Origin: Andreesenia angusta
GTDB lineage: Bacteria; Bacillota; Clostridia; Tissierellales; Gottschalkiaceae
Direction of reading: 5' to 3'
Assembly (NCBI GenBank): GCA_030537835.1
Contig: JAUNVB010000010.1
Span: 1 to 46,162 of the forward strand
Length of the DNA: 46,162 bases
Positions 23,125-32,252 of the stretch are shown one piece after another. A program made the translations under genes and the position numbers. The notes beneath the pieces are model-generated. The model saw only the letters and a program-made list of their open reading frames with translations. It had not been told where the DNA came from and searched no databases. Positions within the stretch are counted from its first letter, which is position 1, and every line of letters starts with the position of its first letter.

Positions 23125-25866
23125 CTATTCTGCTATTTCAACATGTAGATACGATTCATCCATAGCTTTTAATGCTTCCTCTTCAGATTCCACTTTTTCT
23201 ATATTAACGGCTGAAATCTTATACTCTGCCGTCTTAGTTATAGGGTCAAACTCTGAATTAGTTAAATCATTTACAGGTGACTCTTTATAGTGGAAAGTCA
23301 TAAACATTAATCCTTCTTTCAATCTATCAGTTATTTTAATTCTAGTAACTATACTTCCTCTTCTAGAAGTAACTCTGATAAATGAATCTTCATCAAGTCC
23401 ATATTTCTTAGCATCTTCTGGACTTATCTCTGCAAGCTCATGTGGTCTTAATCCATCTAATGCATCTGACTCTCTTGTCATAACATTATAATGGTATAGC
23501 ATTCTTCCCGTTGTAAGAAGAATAGGATATTCATCACAGCATAATTCAGCTGGCTCTTCATATTCAACCGGAATCATAAGACCTCTACCTATAGGGAATT
23601 TACCTTCATGTAAGAATTTAGTTCCTGGATGATCTAGAGTTGGACATGGCCATTGTAGTCCATCCTTATCTATTCTTTCATAAGTTATACCTCTATAAGT
23701 AGGCATACATTCTCTTATCTCATTAAATATATCTTCAGCCGATTCATAATCGAATCCTGGTGCTCCCATAGCTTTTGCTATATCGCATAGTATTTCCCAA
23801 TCTAATCTAGCTTCTCCTGGTGGATCTACAGCCTTTCTAACACGTTGAACTCTTCTCTCCGTATTAGTAAAAGTTCCATCTTTTTCAGCATAGCATGTAG
23901 CTGGTAATACAACATCAGCATATTTAGATGTCTCTGACATTATAATATTTTGTGTAACTAAGAAATCTAAATTATTTAGAGCTTTCTTAACATGATTAGC
24001 ATCAGGGTCAGTTAGAACAGGATCCTCACCCATAACTATCATAGCTTTAATTCCAGCATCATCAGCAGCTGAATCTAACATCTCTGGAATTCTAAGACCT
24101 GGATTAGTATTTAATTTTACTCCCCATCTCTTTTCATATTCCTCTACTACTGTTGGATCATATGCTTGTTGATATCCTGGGAAATAGTTCGGTAATGCAG
24201 CCATATCACAAGCCCCTTGAACATTATTTTGTCCTCTCAATGGATTAACACCTGAGCATTCTTTTCCTAAATGACCAGTTAACATTGCAAGGTTAGCAAG
24301 GTTCATAACATTAGCCGTTCCAGTAGTATGTTCAGTTATTCCTAATGTGTAGAATATTCCTGCTTTATCAGTAGTAGCATATATTCTAGCCACTTCATAA
24401 AGTGTTTCAACTGGTATTTCAGTGATTTCAGAAGTATATTCTGGAGTGTATTTTTCAACAACTTCTGCTACTTCTTCAAAATCGGCACATCTCTCTTCTA
24501 TGAATTTCTTATCGTGTAAATCTTCTTTAATTATTATATGCATTAAACCATTTATTAATGCTGCATCAGTTCCAGATTTCAATGGTAACCAATGCGTTGC
24601 AAAATCAGCAATTTCTGTCTTTCTTGGATCTATTACTATTAATGTAGCACCTTTACGTGCAGCTTGCTTCATCTTATTTCCAATAATAGGATGAGCTTCA
24701 GTAGTATTAGAACCTATTATGAATAATACATCATTATGCTGAATTTCGTTTATAGAGTTCGTCATAGCTCCACTTCCAAATGTAGCTGCAAGACCTGCAA
24801 CTGTAGGAGCATGTCAGGTTCTAGCGCAATGGTCAACATTATTAGTACCCATTGCAACTCTCATCATCTTTTGGAAGACAAAATTGTCCTCATTAACACA
24901 TCTAGCCGAACTCAATCCTGCTATTGCATCTCCGCCATATTTTTCCTTAATCTCACTTAATTTTGATGCGATTAGATTAATCGCTTCTTGCCAAGAAGCT
25001 CTTCTAAACTTACCATCTGCTTCTTTTATAAGCGGATATTTCAATCTCTCATCACTATTTATCATATCAATATGGAATCTACCTTTAACACACATAGCTT
25101 TTCCATTAACTATCGAATCTTCATGCGGTGTAACACCTATTACTTTTCCATCTTTAACATTTAAATCAAAATTACATCCAGTTCCACAGAATGGACAAGT
25201 AGTAGTAACTTTTTTAACTTCCCAAGGTCTTACTCCCATAAGTTGTCTGTTTAAAATCGCTCCTGTAGGACATTCAGAAATACATTGTCCACAGAATCTA
25301 CAGTTCTCTTTATTTAAATCTAAATCAAATCCTGTAGCGATTTTAGACTCTATACCTCTTCCAATGAAATCGATTGCTGTAGTTCCTTGTACCTCTTTAC
25401 AAACTTTCACACATTTACCACAGAGAATACATTTATTTTGATTTCTAATCATTACAGGATTCGATGTATCTAATTCATAATCTTCTTTATTCTTCTTATA
25501 AGGTGACATAGAAACACCATATCTGTAACAATATTCTTGTAGTTTACATGTTCCAACTTTTTCACAAGTTAAACAGTCTGATGGATGATTAGCCCAAATC
25601 AGTTCTAACAGATCTTTTCTTACCTTTACAACTTTTTCTGATTCTGTTAAAATATCCATTCCCTCTTGAACAGGCGTTGAACAAGCAGCCATTAGCCTAG
25701 GACTACCTTTTATTTCAACTACACATATTCTACAACCCGAAAAGTTTGTTAATACCTTGCTGTAACAAAAAGTAGGAATATCAATTCCCATATTATTTGC
25801 TACTTCAAGTATAGTAGAATCTTCAGAAGCCTGGACATCTATTCCGTTAATCCTTAAGTTAACCAT
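23125..25866 (-). CDS. fdhA: Formate dehydrogenase alpha subunit, selenocysteine-containing, NuoG-type N-terminus
   Basis: This is one 913-residue gene read through an in-frame UGA at 24814-24816 (codon 351). The reading is DHCART-Sec-HAPTVAGL, with Sec at the position of Sec140 of E. coli FdhF, and the frame continues without shift. Domains in order: 2Fe-2S ferredoxin (Cys34, 45, 48, 62); a His/Cys cluster HPSDCLTCEKVGTC; two 4Fe-4S motifs CILCGKCVKVC and CRFCGQCISEC; the molybdopterin domain opening with CPFCGTGC; and a C-terminal dinucleotide-binding domain. It oxidises formate or reduces CO2 at a Mo or W bis-MGD centre. The N-terminal iron-sulfur part resembles NuoG and HydA and implies an electron partner (a NuoF/E-like or ferredoxin unit) encoded elsewhere. 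It is downstream of mobB and moeA in the same direction, matching its cofactor need. No sel genes are in the window. Confidence 0.95.
24767..24816 (-). promoter_or_regulatory. UGA selenocysteine codon and bacterial SECIS element in fdhA
   Basis: Right after UGA (24814-24816) the minus strand folds into a hairpin GTTGCA-GGTCT-TGCAGC (24785-24801), 12 nt from the codon. The GGUCU loop equals that of E. coli fdhF SECIS, which SelB recognises. A lower stem GCTCC / GGAGC (24806-24810 with 24767-24771) is also possible. Confidence 0.92.
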
Positions 25867-25881
25867 AGTATCTTCCTTTCT

Positions 25882-26367
25882 CTACTTCAGAAATTTTTTT
25901 TGAATAAAATCAGCGAGCTTTTCTATCTCGTTGAATTTAAATAGTGGGATATCTTCATCGGAAATATCATCAGATACTACCCCTATAATATTCTGATCAT
26001 CTTTATCCAACCTCGGATTCCCAAGCTCACTTCTATATACCTCAATCTTAGGAAAGTTTTCATTTTTATAGCCTTCCACAAGAATTAAGTCAACATTTTT
26101 GATATTTTCTAATATCTCTGACAATCCATTGTCTTTATTTATTTTTTTTATTATTATATAATCTTCTTCTGATATAAGAGATACCGATGAAGCTCCTGCT
26201 CTTAAATGTCTAGTGCTATCTTTATTCTCTCCTATATCAAAATTACCCCTATGATGTTTTATAGTGGCTATTTCAAGCCCTCTTTCAGTAAAGAGCTTTA
26301 AAAGCTTTTCTATGATTGTCGTCTTTCCAGAATTAGAATATCCTGATAAAAGAACTACAGGTATCAA
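25882..26367 (-). CDS. mobB: Molybdopterin-guanine dinucleotide biosynthesis adaptor MobB
   Basis: The 161-aa P-loop protein has Walker A GYSNSGKT (9-16), then TIKHHRGNFDIGENKDSTRHLRAGA-type MobB signature residues (KHH, DxxGKDS-like DIGENKDS, RAGA) and LILVEGYKNENFPKIEV. MobB binds GTP and helps MobA make the MGD form of molybdenum cofactor needed by FdhA. mobA is not in the window. The start TTG 26367 overlaps the moeA stop (TTGA overlap) and follows AGGAGG, so translation is coupled. Confidence 0.93.
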   Translation of the reverse strand: MIPVVLLSGYSNSGKTTIIEKLLKLFTERGLEIATIKHHRGNFDIGENKDSTRHLRAGASSVSLISEEDYIIIKKINKDNGLSEILENIKNVDLILVEGYKNENFPKIEVYRSELGNPRLDKDDQNIIGVVSDDISDEDIPLFKFNEIEKLADFIQKKFLK

Positions 26368-27593
26368 AGTAAATCTCCTCCTTCTAATAGGATGATCTCT
26401 ACTTCTTCTCCCTTTTTCAAACCAGAATTCGGTGCTTTAATATCTATTAAACAATTGCATACCATCATAGATTGCAATGTCCCTGATTTCTGATCTTTCA
26501 TTATTGAAACGTAATTCTTTTCATCGCCAATCTCGAAGAGAGCTCTTACTAATCTTCTTCTCTTTGATTTCTTATTGAAATCATTTTTTAAAACAGCCTT
26601 TAATCTTTTAATTTCTATATCTCTATATCCTATTAGTTTTTTTATAGCTGGTATAGCTATATAATCGAAACTCACGAATGCAGCTCCTGGATTACCTGAT
26701 AAACCTATTAATAGCTTATCTTTATAATAAGCGGAGAGCATTGGAGTTCCAGGTTTCATATCGACTCTCTTGAAAAGAATATCTGCTTTTAAATTTTTAT
26801 ATACATCAAAGATGAAATCATAATCCCCAACCGATGCTCCACCAGTAGTAATTATCATATCGACATTATCAATATTTATATCTATAATTTTAGATATTTC
26901 ATCTATATCGTCAGTGGCTATACCTAAATTAATAGGTTCACAACCAATTTTTCTCAATATAGATGCAAGGGTGTAATAATTGCTATTGAATATCTGTCCA
27001 ATTGATTTTTTTTCTCCAAGTGAAACAATCTCTTTTCCCGTATTTAGAATTCCAATTCTAGGTCTTTTTACAACTTCGATATTTTCCACACCTAAACTAG
27101 CTAGAACTCCAATTATACCGGGGTTTATTTTTTCACCTCTTGAAGCAATCCTATCTCCCGACTTTATATCTTCACCAATACTGACTACATTAGCATTTTC
27201 TTTTAAGCTATCAGCGATATAAACATAACCATCATCTTCTCTGACTATTTCTTTTTTTATAACCGTATTATAACCTTCTGGCACTTGTGCACCTGTCATA
27301 ATTTTAATAGCAGAATCTTTTGTATATTGGCTATTATCAAGATTGCCTGCTTCTATATAATTATTGATTTTAAATGCTTTTTCTACTCCATCTATATCTT
27401 CAGTATCTTTGTAATTCAGAGCAAATCCATCTAGGGCAGATTTTCTGAAGTCGGGAACATTGAGAGTCGATTCAAAATCTTTTGAAAGAATCCTACCGAG
27501 ACTTTCCTCTAAAGATATTGTCTCTGATCCAATTAATTGAACCCTATCTATTAAGGTCTTTCTTGCAAGCTCAACTTCGATATTTTCTATCAC
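26364..27593 (-). CDS. moeA: Molybdopterin molybdenumtransferase MoeA
   Basis: MoeA inserts molybdate into adenylated molybdopterin. The 409-aa sequence shows the family blocks: SLGRILSKDFESTLNVPDFRKSALDG near the N-terminus, IMTGAQVPEGYNTVIKKE (about 93-110), GILNTGKEIV, the central TTGGASVGDYDF (about 253-264), KPGTPMLSAYYKDKLLIGLSGNPGAAF and a C-terminal domain. It is the first gene of moeA-mobB-fdhA, so molybdenum cofactor supply is cotranscribed with its user. The start is GTG 27593 behind AAGGAGG. A long leader with three hairpins precedes it. Confidence 0.94.
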   Translation of the reverse strand: MIENIEVELARKTLIDRVQLIGSETISLEESLGRILSKDFESTLNVPDFRKSALDGFALNYKDTEDIDGVEKAFKINNYIEAGNLDNSQYTKDSAIKIMTGAQVPEGYNTVIKKEIVREDDGYVYIADSLKENANVVSIGEDIKSGDRIASRGEKINPGIIGVLASLGVENIEVVKRPRIGILNTGKEIVSLGEKKSIGQIFNSNYYTLASILRKIGCEPINLGIATDDIDEISKIIDINIDNVDMIITTGGASVGDYDFIFDVYKNLKADILFKRVDMKPGTPMLSAYYKDKLLIGLSGNPGAAFVSFDYIAIPAIKKLIGYRDIEIKRLKAVLKNDFNKKSKRRRLVRALFEIGDEKNYVSIMKDQKSGTLQSMMVCNCLIDIKAPNSGLKKGEEVEIILLEGGDLL

Positions 27594-27631
27594 CGATATT
27601 TTTCCTCCTTAAAAGCCTATGCTCATAAAAT

Positions 27632-27677
27632 AAGTTTTAACGCTATCTATATATAGTATATGGATTGCTTAAAACTT
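27632..27677 (-). other. Leader stem-loop 3 upstream of moeA
   Basis: A 9-bp perfect inverted repeat (AAGTTTTAA at 27632-27640 and TTAAAACTT at 27669-27677) has a further GC pair inside. It is the last structure before the moeA ribosome binding site. Confidence 0.5.
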
Positions 27678-27692
27678 TCCTAGAATAGATTC

Positions 27693-27720
27693 AATTATGG
27701 CATCTTATAATACCATAATT
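27693..27720 (-). other. Leader stem-loop 2 upstream of moeA
   Basis: An 8-bp perfect inverted repeat AATTATGG / CCATAATT flanks a 12-nt loop. No U run follows on the minus strand, so it is not a plain terminator. Confidence 0.5.
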
Positions 27721-27740
27721 AATTCCTTTATTTTTTTCAA

Positions 27741-27770
27741 GTATATCGAATTATAAATAATTCTACATAC
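27741..27770 (-). other. Leader stem-loop 1 upstream of moeA
   Basis: GTAT-GAATTA pairs with TAATTC-ATAC, with a 3x3 internal loop and a tetraloop. It lies about 10 nt after the predicted transcription start. Confidence 0.5.
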
Positions 27771-27785
27771 CCCTACTCAATTCTA

Positions 27786-27814
27786 ATTATACTATACTTT
27801 GTGAAAAATGTATA
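27786..27814 (-). promoter_or_regulatory. Promoter of moeA-mobB-fdhA
   Basis: TATACA (27809-27814) and TATAAT (27786-27791) are spaced by 17 nt on the minus strand. The predicted start near 27779 gives a leader of about 185 nt before the moeA GTG. Confidence 0.65.
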
Positions 27815-27882
27815 TTAATTAATTATTTAACAAAAGTTCATTATTTCACTTATAATATTTTTATGATAAGCTCTTATTTATT

Positions 27883-29913
27883 TTATAATAATATCTTTTT
27901 ATTTACAATCTCTTTTAATCGATTATATTTTTTACTATTTAAGTATGGATCTTCTTTCATTATATCCATTGTCAAAATCTGAACTTTTGATAGAATATTT
28001 AAATCTCTAGGTAGTTTTGCAAGTTTTAATTCTGGCACACCATGTTGTCTTAGTCCGAAGAATTCCCCTGGTCCTCTTAATTCTAAATCTTTTTCTGAAA
28101 CTATGAAGCCATCATTAGTCTTTTGCATTATCTTTATTCTCTCGGTCGAGATCTGTGATCTGTTTTCTGTTAAAAGAATACAATAGGATTGATACTTTCC
28201 TCTTCCTACTCGTCCTCTCAATTGATGCAATTGTGCAAGTCCGAATCTCTCTGAATTCTCTATTACCATTATATTCGCATTAGGTACATCAACCCCTACT
28301 TCTATTACTGTAGTCGATACTAAAATATCTATCTCTCTATCTTTGAATCTTATCATTATATCGTCTTTTTCTACACCATTCATTCTCCCATGAAGCATTT
28401 CTATTCTAAGAGATTTATAATTCTCTTTTAACTCTTTATAGACTGATTCAACCGATTTTAAATTCATAATATCGCTATCTTCTACGAGAGGGCAGACTAC
28501 GTATGCTTGTCTTCCGTTTTTAATCTGCTTTTGAACGAAATCATAAATATCTCTTCTAGAATTATATCTCCTACCATATGTCTTTATTTCTTTACGCCCT
28601 GGAGGCATTTCATCAATAATCGATATATCAAGATCTCCATATACTATAAGTGCAAGAGTTCTTGGAATAGGTGTTGCTGTCATGACTAGAATATCTGGAT
28701 TCCTTCCTTTATTAGAAAGTTTAGCTCTTTGATTAACTCCAAATCTATGCTGTTCATCAGTTATTACAAGTCCTAATCTATAAAATTCAATATCGTCTTC
28801 AATTACAGCATGTGTCCCTATTACAATATCGATATCTCCTGATTTTATATTCTCAATAGTTCTTTTTTTCTCACTAGCCTTTAAATTGCTAATCAATAAA
28901 CCTATTTCAATATCATATTTTTCTAATTCTCTTTTCAAACTATTATAATGTTGTCTTGCTAATATCTCTGTTGGTGCCATCATAACACCTTGATATCCGG
29001 ATTTAATCGTTTTGAGAAGTGAATATACTGCTATAATAGTCTTTCCTGAGCCAACATCTCCTTGTACTAGACGATTCATCTGTCTATCTGATTCCATATC
29101 TTTTTCTATTTCTTCAATAACTCTTATCTGTGCATTCGTCAATTTAAATTCTAAACCTGATTTAAATTCTTCAAGATAAGATCTATTTGGAAAAACTATA
29201 TTAGCGGAATTTGTAATTCTTCTATTCTTTAATATCAACAGACTGAGTTGTAATTCTAATAATTCATTAAAAGCAATCGTATTTCTAGCTTTTATGTAAT
29301 TCTCTCTATCTTCTGGAAAATGAACTATCTCAATAGCTTTATCTATATCTAATAAATCGTATTCCCTTTTTATTTCAATTGGAATATCTTTTATTTCTTC
29401 CCTGTATTTCAGACCTTCTTTTATAAATTTTTTCAATTCAGAATTACTAATCCCTTTAGTTAGACTGTATATCGGATTTATCTTTCCAATACCCGTATTC
29501 CCTCCAAGTTTTTTACTGACTATAGGGCTGTTAAATTCTTTTAATAATCCTCTTACTTTAGCTTTACCACTTATATAGATCTCATCACCTATATTGAATT
29601 GATTGAACCTATAGTTTTGATTAAAGAAAGTTAAATAAGCAGTATCTGTTCCGTCTTCAACTGCAATTTTAATAATAGACATATTTCTCCTAGGTCTATA
29701 TATACTTGGCTTAGATTTAACTCTAGCTCTTATACTAACTAATTCATCTTCTCGTATATCTACTATATTTACGAATTTCTTTCTATTTTCATAATTAACT
29801 GGGAAATAGTAAATTAGATCTTTAATAGTCTTAATCCCAAGATTATTGAGTAAGCTTTCTTTTTTCTCTCCAATTCCTTTTAAATTCCTAATAGATTTAT
29901 CTAAAATTTCCAA
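27883..29913 (-). CDS. recG: ATP-dependent DNA helicase RecG
   Basis: RecG reverses stalled replication forks and migrates Holliday junctions. The 676-aa sequence has an N-terminal wedge/OB region (about 1-230, opening SIRNLKGIGEKKESLLNNLGI), then superfamily 2 helicase motifs: GDVGSGKT (about 287-294), MAPTEILARQHY, the DEQH box in VITDEQHRFGVNQRAKL, MTATPIPRTLAL, and motifs V-VI in VSTTVIEVGVDVPNA and QLRGRVGRGKYQSYC. The end DLELRGPGEFFGLRQHG is typical. The start is TTG 29913 with a GAGGTGAT site. A terminator (29949-29995) separates it from the FakA-like gene. Confidence 0.97.
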   Translation of the reverse strand: MEILDKSIRNLKGIGEKKESLLNNLGIKTIKDLIYYFPVNYENRKKFVNIVDIREDELVSIRARVKSKPSIYRPRRNMSIIKIAVEDGTDTAYLTFFNQNYRFNQFNIGDEIYISGKAKVRGLLKEFNSPIVSKKLGGNTGIGKINPIYSLTKGISNSELKKFIKEGLKYREEIKDIPIEIKREYDLLDIDKAIEIVHFPEDRENYIKARNTIAFNELLELQLSLLILKNRRITNSANIVFPNRSYLEEFKSGLEFKLTNAQIRVIEEIEKDMESDRQMNRLVQGDVGSGKTIIAVYSLLKTIKSGYQGVMMAPTEILARQHYNSLKRELEKYDIEIGLLISNLKASEKKRTIENIKSGDIDIVIGTHAVIEDDIEFYRLGLVITDEQHRFGVNQRAKLSNKGRNPDILVMTATPIPRTLALIVYGDLDISIIDEMPPGRKEIKTYGRRYNSRRDIYDFVQKQIKNGRQAYVVCPLVEDSDIMNLKSVESVYKELKENYKSLRIEMLHGRMNGVEKDDIMIRFKDREIDILVSTTVIEVGVDVPNANIMVIENSERFGLAQLHQLRGRVGRGKYQSYCILLTENRSQISTERIKIMQKTNDGFIVSEKDLELRGPGEFFGLRQHGVPELKLAKLPRDLNILSKVQILTMDIMKEDPYLNSKKYNRLKEIVNKKILL

Positions 29914-29948
29914 ATAATCACCTCGTAAAAAACTTTAGTAGATATTTT

Positions 29949-29995
29949 AAAAAAAGAGAATCAAGTAACTAAATCTGTTTTAGCTGCTTGATTCT
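29949..29995 (-). terminator. Terminator of the FakA-like gene
   Basis: A long stem, AGAATCAAG / CTTGATTCT (29957-29965 with 29987-29995), has an inner CTAAA / TTTAG helix. A TTTTTTT run follows on the minus strand. Confidence 0.85.
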
Positions 29996-30043
29996 TTAAT
30001 CATAGATTTTATAATAAAATATAAATTTTCCTTATAGATAGAA

Positions 30044-31669
30044 TTACTCTACTGCTATAAGATAATGATAGAGTGGCTGACCTCCAAATACCAATTCAAT
30101 ATCTATATCTGGATGGGCTTCTGAAATCTTTTGACAAAGCTCTTCAGCCTCATCTTCAGATACATCTTCTCCATATATTAGAGTTATTATATCAAATTCT
30201 TCTCCCATTATCTTCTCTATCGTATTTAGAGTCACATCTTCAACATTTTCACCAATACAAAGTATTTCCTTATCAGATAGGCCAATTATATCGCCTTTTT
30301 TTATTTTATCTCCATTTACACTAGTATCTTTTACTGAAAATGTAATCTGTGCCGTTTTAACATTTTCTATAGCTGCCATCATATTCTTGATATTCTCTTC
30401 TAAATTCAAATCTGAATTAAAAGCGATTAGTGCCGATATACCAGCTTGAATAGTTTTACTTGGTATTACTTCAACATTTTTATCCGATATCTCCTTAGCT
30501 TGTGATGCAGCTAAAATTATATTGCTATTATTAGGTAAAATAATTATATTCTTTGCATTGAGTTCTTCTATTGCCTTTAATATATCTTCTGTACTAGGAT
30601 TCATAGTCTGTCCACCAGATATTATCTTATCAACTCCGAAATCCTTAAATACTTCATTTATTCCATCTCCAACTGAGACCGATATTATTCCATATTCTAA
30701 TAATTCTGAATTCATATTATCGTCTGAATTAATCTCATTATCTGAAAAATTATTATGTCTATGTTGATATCTCATATTGTCTATTTTTATATCAATTAAT
30801 TCACCATATGATAGAGCTCTTTTCAATACTTCACCAGGATTATTCGTATGAATATGCACCTTTATTACATCATCATCTCCTATTACTAAAGTAGAGTCTC
30901 CCATATTTTCAATCTTTTCTCTAAATTCATTAGAATCTATCTTAGCTCTATTGATAATGAATTCAGTACAATAGCCGAATTCAATATCTTCTTCTTTTAA
31001 AGATGAATTACTAGCTTTCTTCTCTATTCCTAAATCTAAAATCTCTATTTCCTCACCTTTTAATGCTGATAACATCCCTTCTAATATCGTAATATATCCT
31101 TTTCCACCAGCATCTACAACTCCAGCCTCTTTTAAAACTGGTAACATATCAGGCGTTCTTTCTAGAGTATTAATTCCTGAATCAATAATTTTTTCCATAA
31201 ATTTAATTATATCCGTCTCTGTTCTTGATACTTCATAAGCAGCATCTGAACATCCTCTTGATACAGTTAGTATAGTTCCCTCTGTTGGCTTCATAACTGC
31301 CCTATAAGCTGTATCAGTTGCTTCTTTTAAAGCATGAGATAATTCTCTTGTATTAATCTCCTTAACTCCATCTAAACCTTTAGCAAAACCTCTGATTATT
31401 TGAGATAGTATTACTCCTGAATTTCCTCTTGCTCCCATCAGAGAACCTTTAGACACAGTCTCTAGTATCCTATCTGTATCCTCATATTCATTCTCTACTA
31501 TCCCACTAACTGCTGATTTCATAGTTAAGGACATATTAGTTCCTGTATCTCCATCGGGCACAGGGTATACATTTAATGCATTTATTATCTCTTTATTGTT
31601 TTCTAGAGATTTTGCAGCATATAAAAACATCTTCCTCAACATAAAGCCATCTATCTGTATTAATTCCAC
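30044..31669 (-). CDS. fakA: FakA-like fatty acid kinase catalytic subunit (DAK2/DegV-associated, YloV family)
   Basis: The 541-aa protein has an N-terminal DAK2 (DhaL-type) kinase domain with INALNVYPVPDGDTGTNMSLTM (about 29-50), GSLMGARGNSGVILSQI and MPVLKEAGVVDAGGKG-type blocks, then a middle domain (about 225-320) and a C-terminal FakA domain with GGQTMNPSTEDIL and IILPNNSNIILAA. In Staphylococcus FakA phosphorylates fatty acids delivered by FakB for phospholipid synthesis through PlsX/PlsY. No fakB (DegV) gene is in the window. I start it at GTG 31669 (VELIQIDG) behind AGGAGGC; the longer frame would translate the binding site. It is 36 nt after the Asp23 gene, its usual partner. Confidence 0.9.
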   Translation of the reverse strand: MELIQIDGFMLRKMFLYAAKSLENNKEIINALNVYPVPDGDTGTNMSLTMKSAVSGIVENEYEDTDRILETVSKGSLMGARGNSGVILSQIIRGFAKGLDGVKEINTRELSHALKEATDTAYRAVMKPTEGTILTVSRGCSDAAYEVSRTETDIIKFMEKIIDSGINTLERTPDMLPVLKEAGVVDAGGKGYITILEGMLSALKGEEIEILDLGIEKKASNSSLKEEDIEFGYCTEFIINRAKIDSNEFREKIENMGDSTLVIGDDDVIKVHIHTNNPGEVLKRALSYGELIDIKIDNMRYQHRHNNFSDNEINSDDNMNSELLEYGIISVSVGDGINEVFKDFGVDKIISGGQTMNPSTEDILKAIEELNAKNIIILPNNSNIILAASQAKEISDKNVEVIPSKTIQAGISALIAFNSDLNLEENIKNMMAAIENVKTAQITFSVKDTSVNGDKIKKGDIIGLSDKEILCIGENVEDVTLNTIEKIMGEEFDIITLIYGEDVSEDEAEELCQKISEAHPDIDIELVFGGQPLYHYLIAVE

Positions 31670-31705
31670 TTTCTTGCCTCCTATATAAATATTCAATTGA
31701 AATTC

Positions 31706-32062
31706 TTATTTCTGCACTCTAACACCTTCTACATGTATATTAACTCTCTCAACATACATACCTGTCGCTTCTTCAACTGCATATTTAACTTTTTCTATAA
31801 TATTCTCCGCAACAGTAGATATGCTAATTCCAAACTGAACTATTATATATAGATCTATAGTTATTCCGTATTCTTCAGTAGATACCTTTACTCCTTTTGT
31901 TAAATTCTCCATCTGTAAAAGTGTAGATATTCCGTCTCCTGCACCTTTACTCGCCATTCCAACAAGTCCATAACATTCCATTGCCGCAAGACCTGATATA
32001 GTGGCTAAGACATTATCTTCTATTATTATATTTCCTAATTCATTACTATATTTTGCTGGCAT
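31706..32062 (-). CDS. Asp23/Gls24 family protein (YloU-like)
   Basis: This 118-aa protein has the Asp23 family pattern: GNIIIEDNVLATISGLAAMECYGLVGM (about 10-36), a central VSTEEYGITIDLYIIVQFG and a C-terminal VEEATGMYVERVNIHVEGVRV. It is the YloU-type gene that commonly precedes the FakA-like kinase; proteins of this family take part in envelope stress and membrane-associated processes, but the biochemical role is not settled. An in-frame stop just upstream fixes the start at ATG 32062. The nearest AGGAGG lies 24 nt away, with a small hairpin between. Confidence 0.9.
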   Translation of the reverse strand: MPAKYSNELGNIIIEDNVLATISGLAAMECYGLVGMASKGAGDGISTLLQMENLTKGVKVSTEEYGITIDLYIIVQFGISISTVAENIIEKVKYAVEEATGMYVERVNIHVEGVRVQK

Positions 32063-32070
32063 AATATTTC

Positions 32071-32092
32071 GTCACTAAAGTGACTACCTCCT
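32071..32092 (-). promoter_or_regulatory. Distant ribosome binding site with intervening hairpin before the Asp23 gene
   Basis: AGGAGG (32087-32092) is 24 nt from ATG 32062, too far for normal use. The hairpin GTCAC-TTTA-GTGAC (32071-32084) between them would shorten the effective spacing to about 10 nt. Confidence 0.6.
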
Positions 32093-32175
32093 TATAAAAT
32101 TCTAATATATCTATATATTAACATATATATAGTTGATTAATCTACTTTATAGATATTTTTAAAAAATATTTCTAG

Positions 32176-32204
32176 TTGAACTACTGATAATCCTATGTTA
32201 TAAT
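32176..32204 (+). promoter_or_regulatory. Promoter of rpmB
   Basis: TTGAAC (32176-32181) and TATAAT (32199-32204) are spaced by 17 nt, with TG before the -10 (TGTTATAAT). The leader contains a TTCCGA / TCGGAA hairpin (32221-32235) just before the GGAGGTG site. Confidence 0.82.
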
Positions 32205-32252
32205 CAAGTGTAATCTTATTTTCCGAGAGTCGGAATAATTGGAGGTGTAATC

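Noticed and set aside
24884..25441. A 185-aa plus-strand frame opposite fdhA
   Set aside because: It is the shadow of cysteine-rich fdhA coding sequence; no start signal or family motif.
23125..25866. Two separate fdhA fragments or a frameshifted pseudogene
   Set aside because: The stop is a single in-frame UGA at the family Sec position with a SECIS hairpin behind it; the frame never shifts.
27693..27720. Intrinsic terminator of recG
   Set aside because: The stem is perfect, but no U run follows on the minus strand, and it lies downstream of the predicted moeA promoter.
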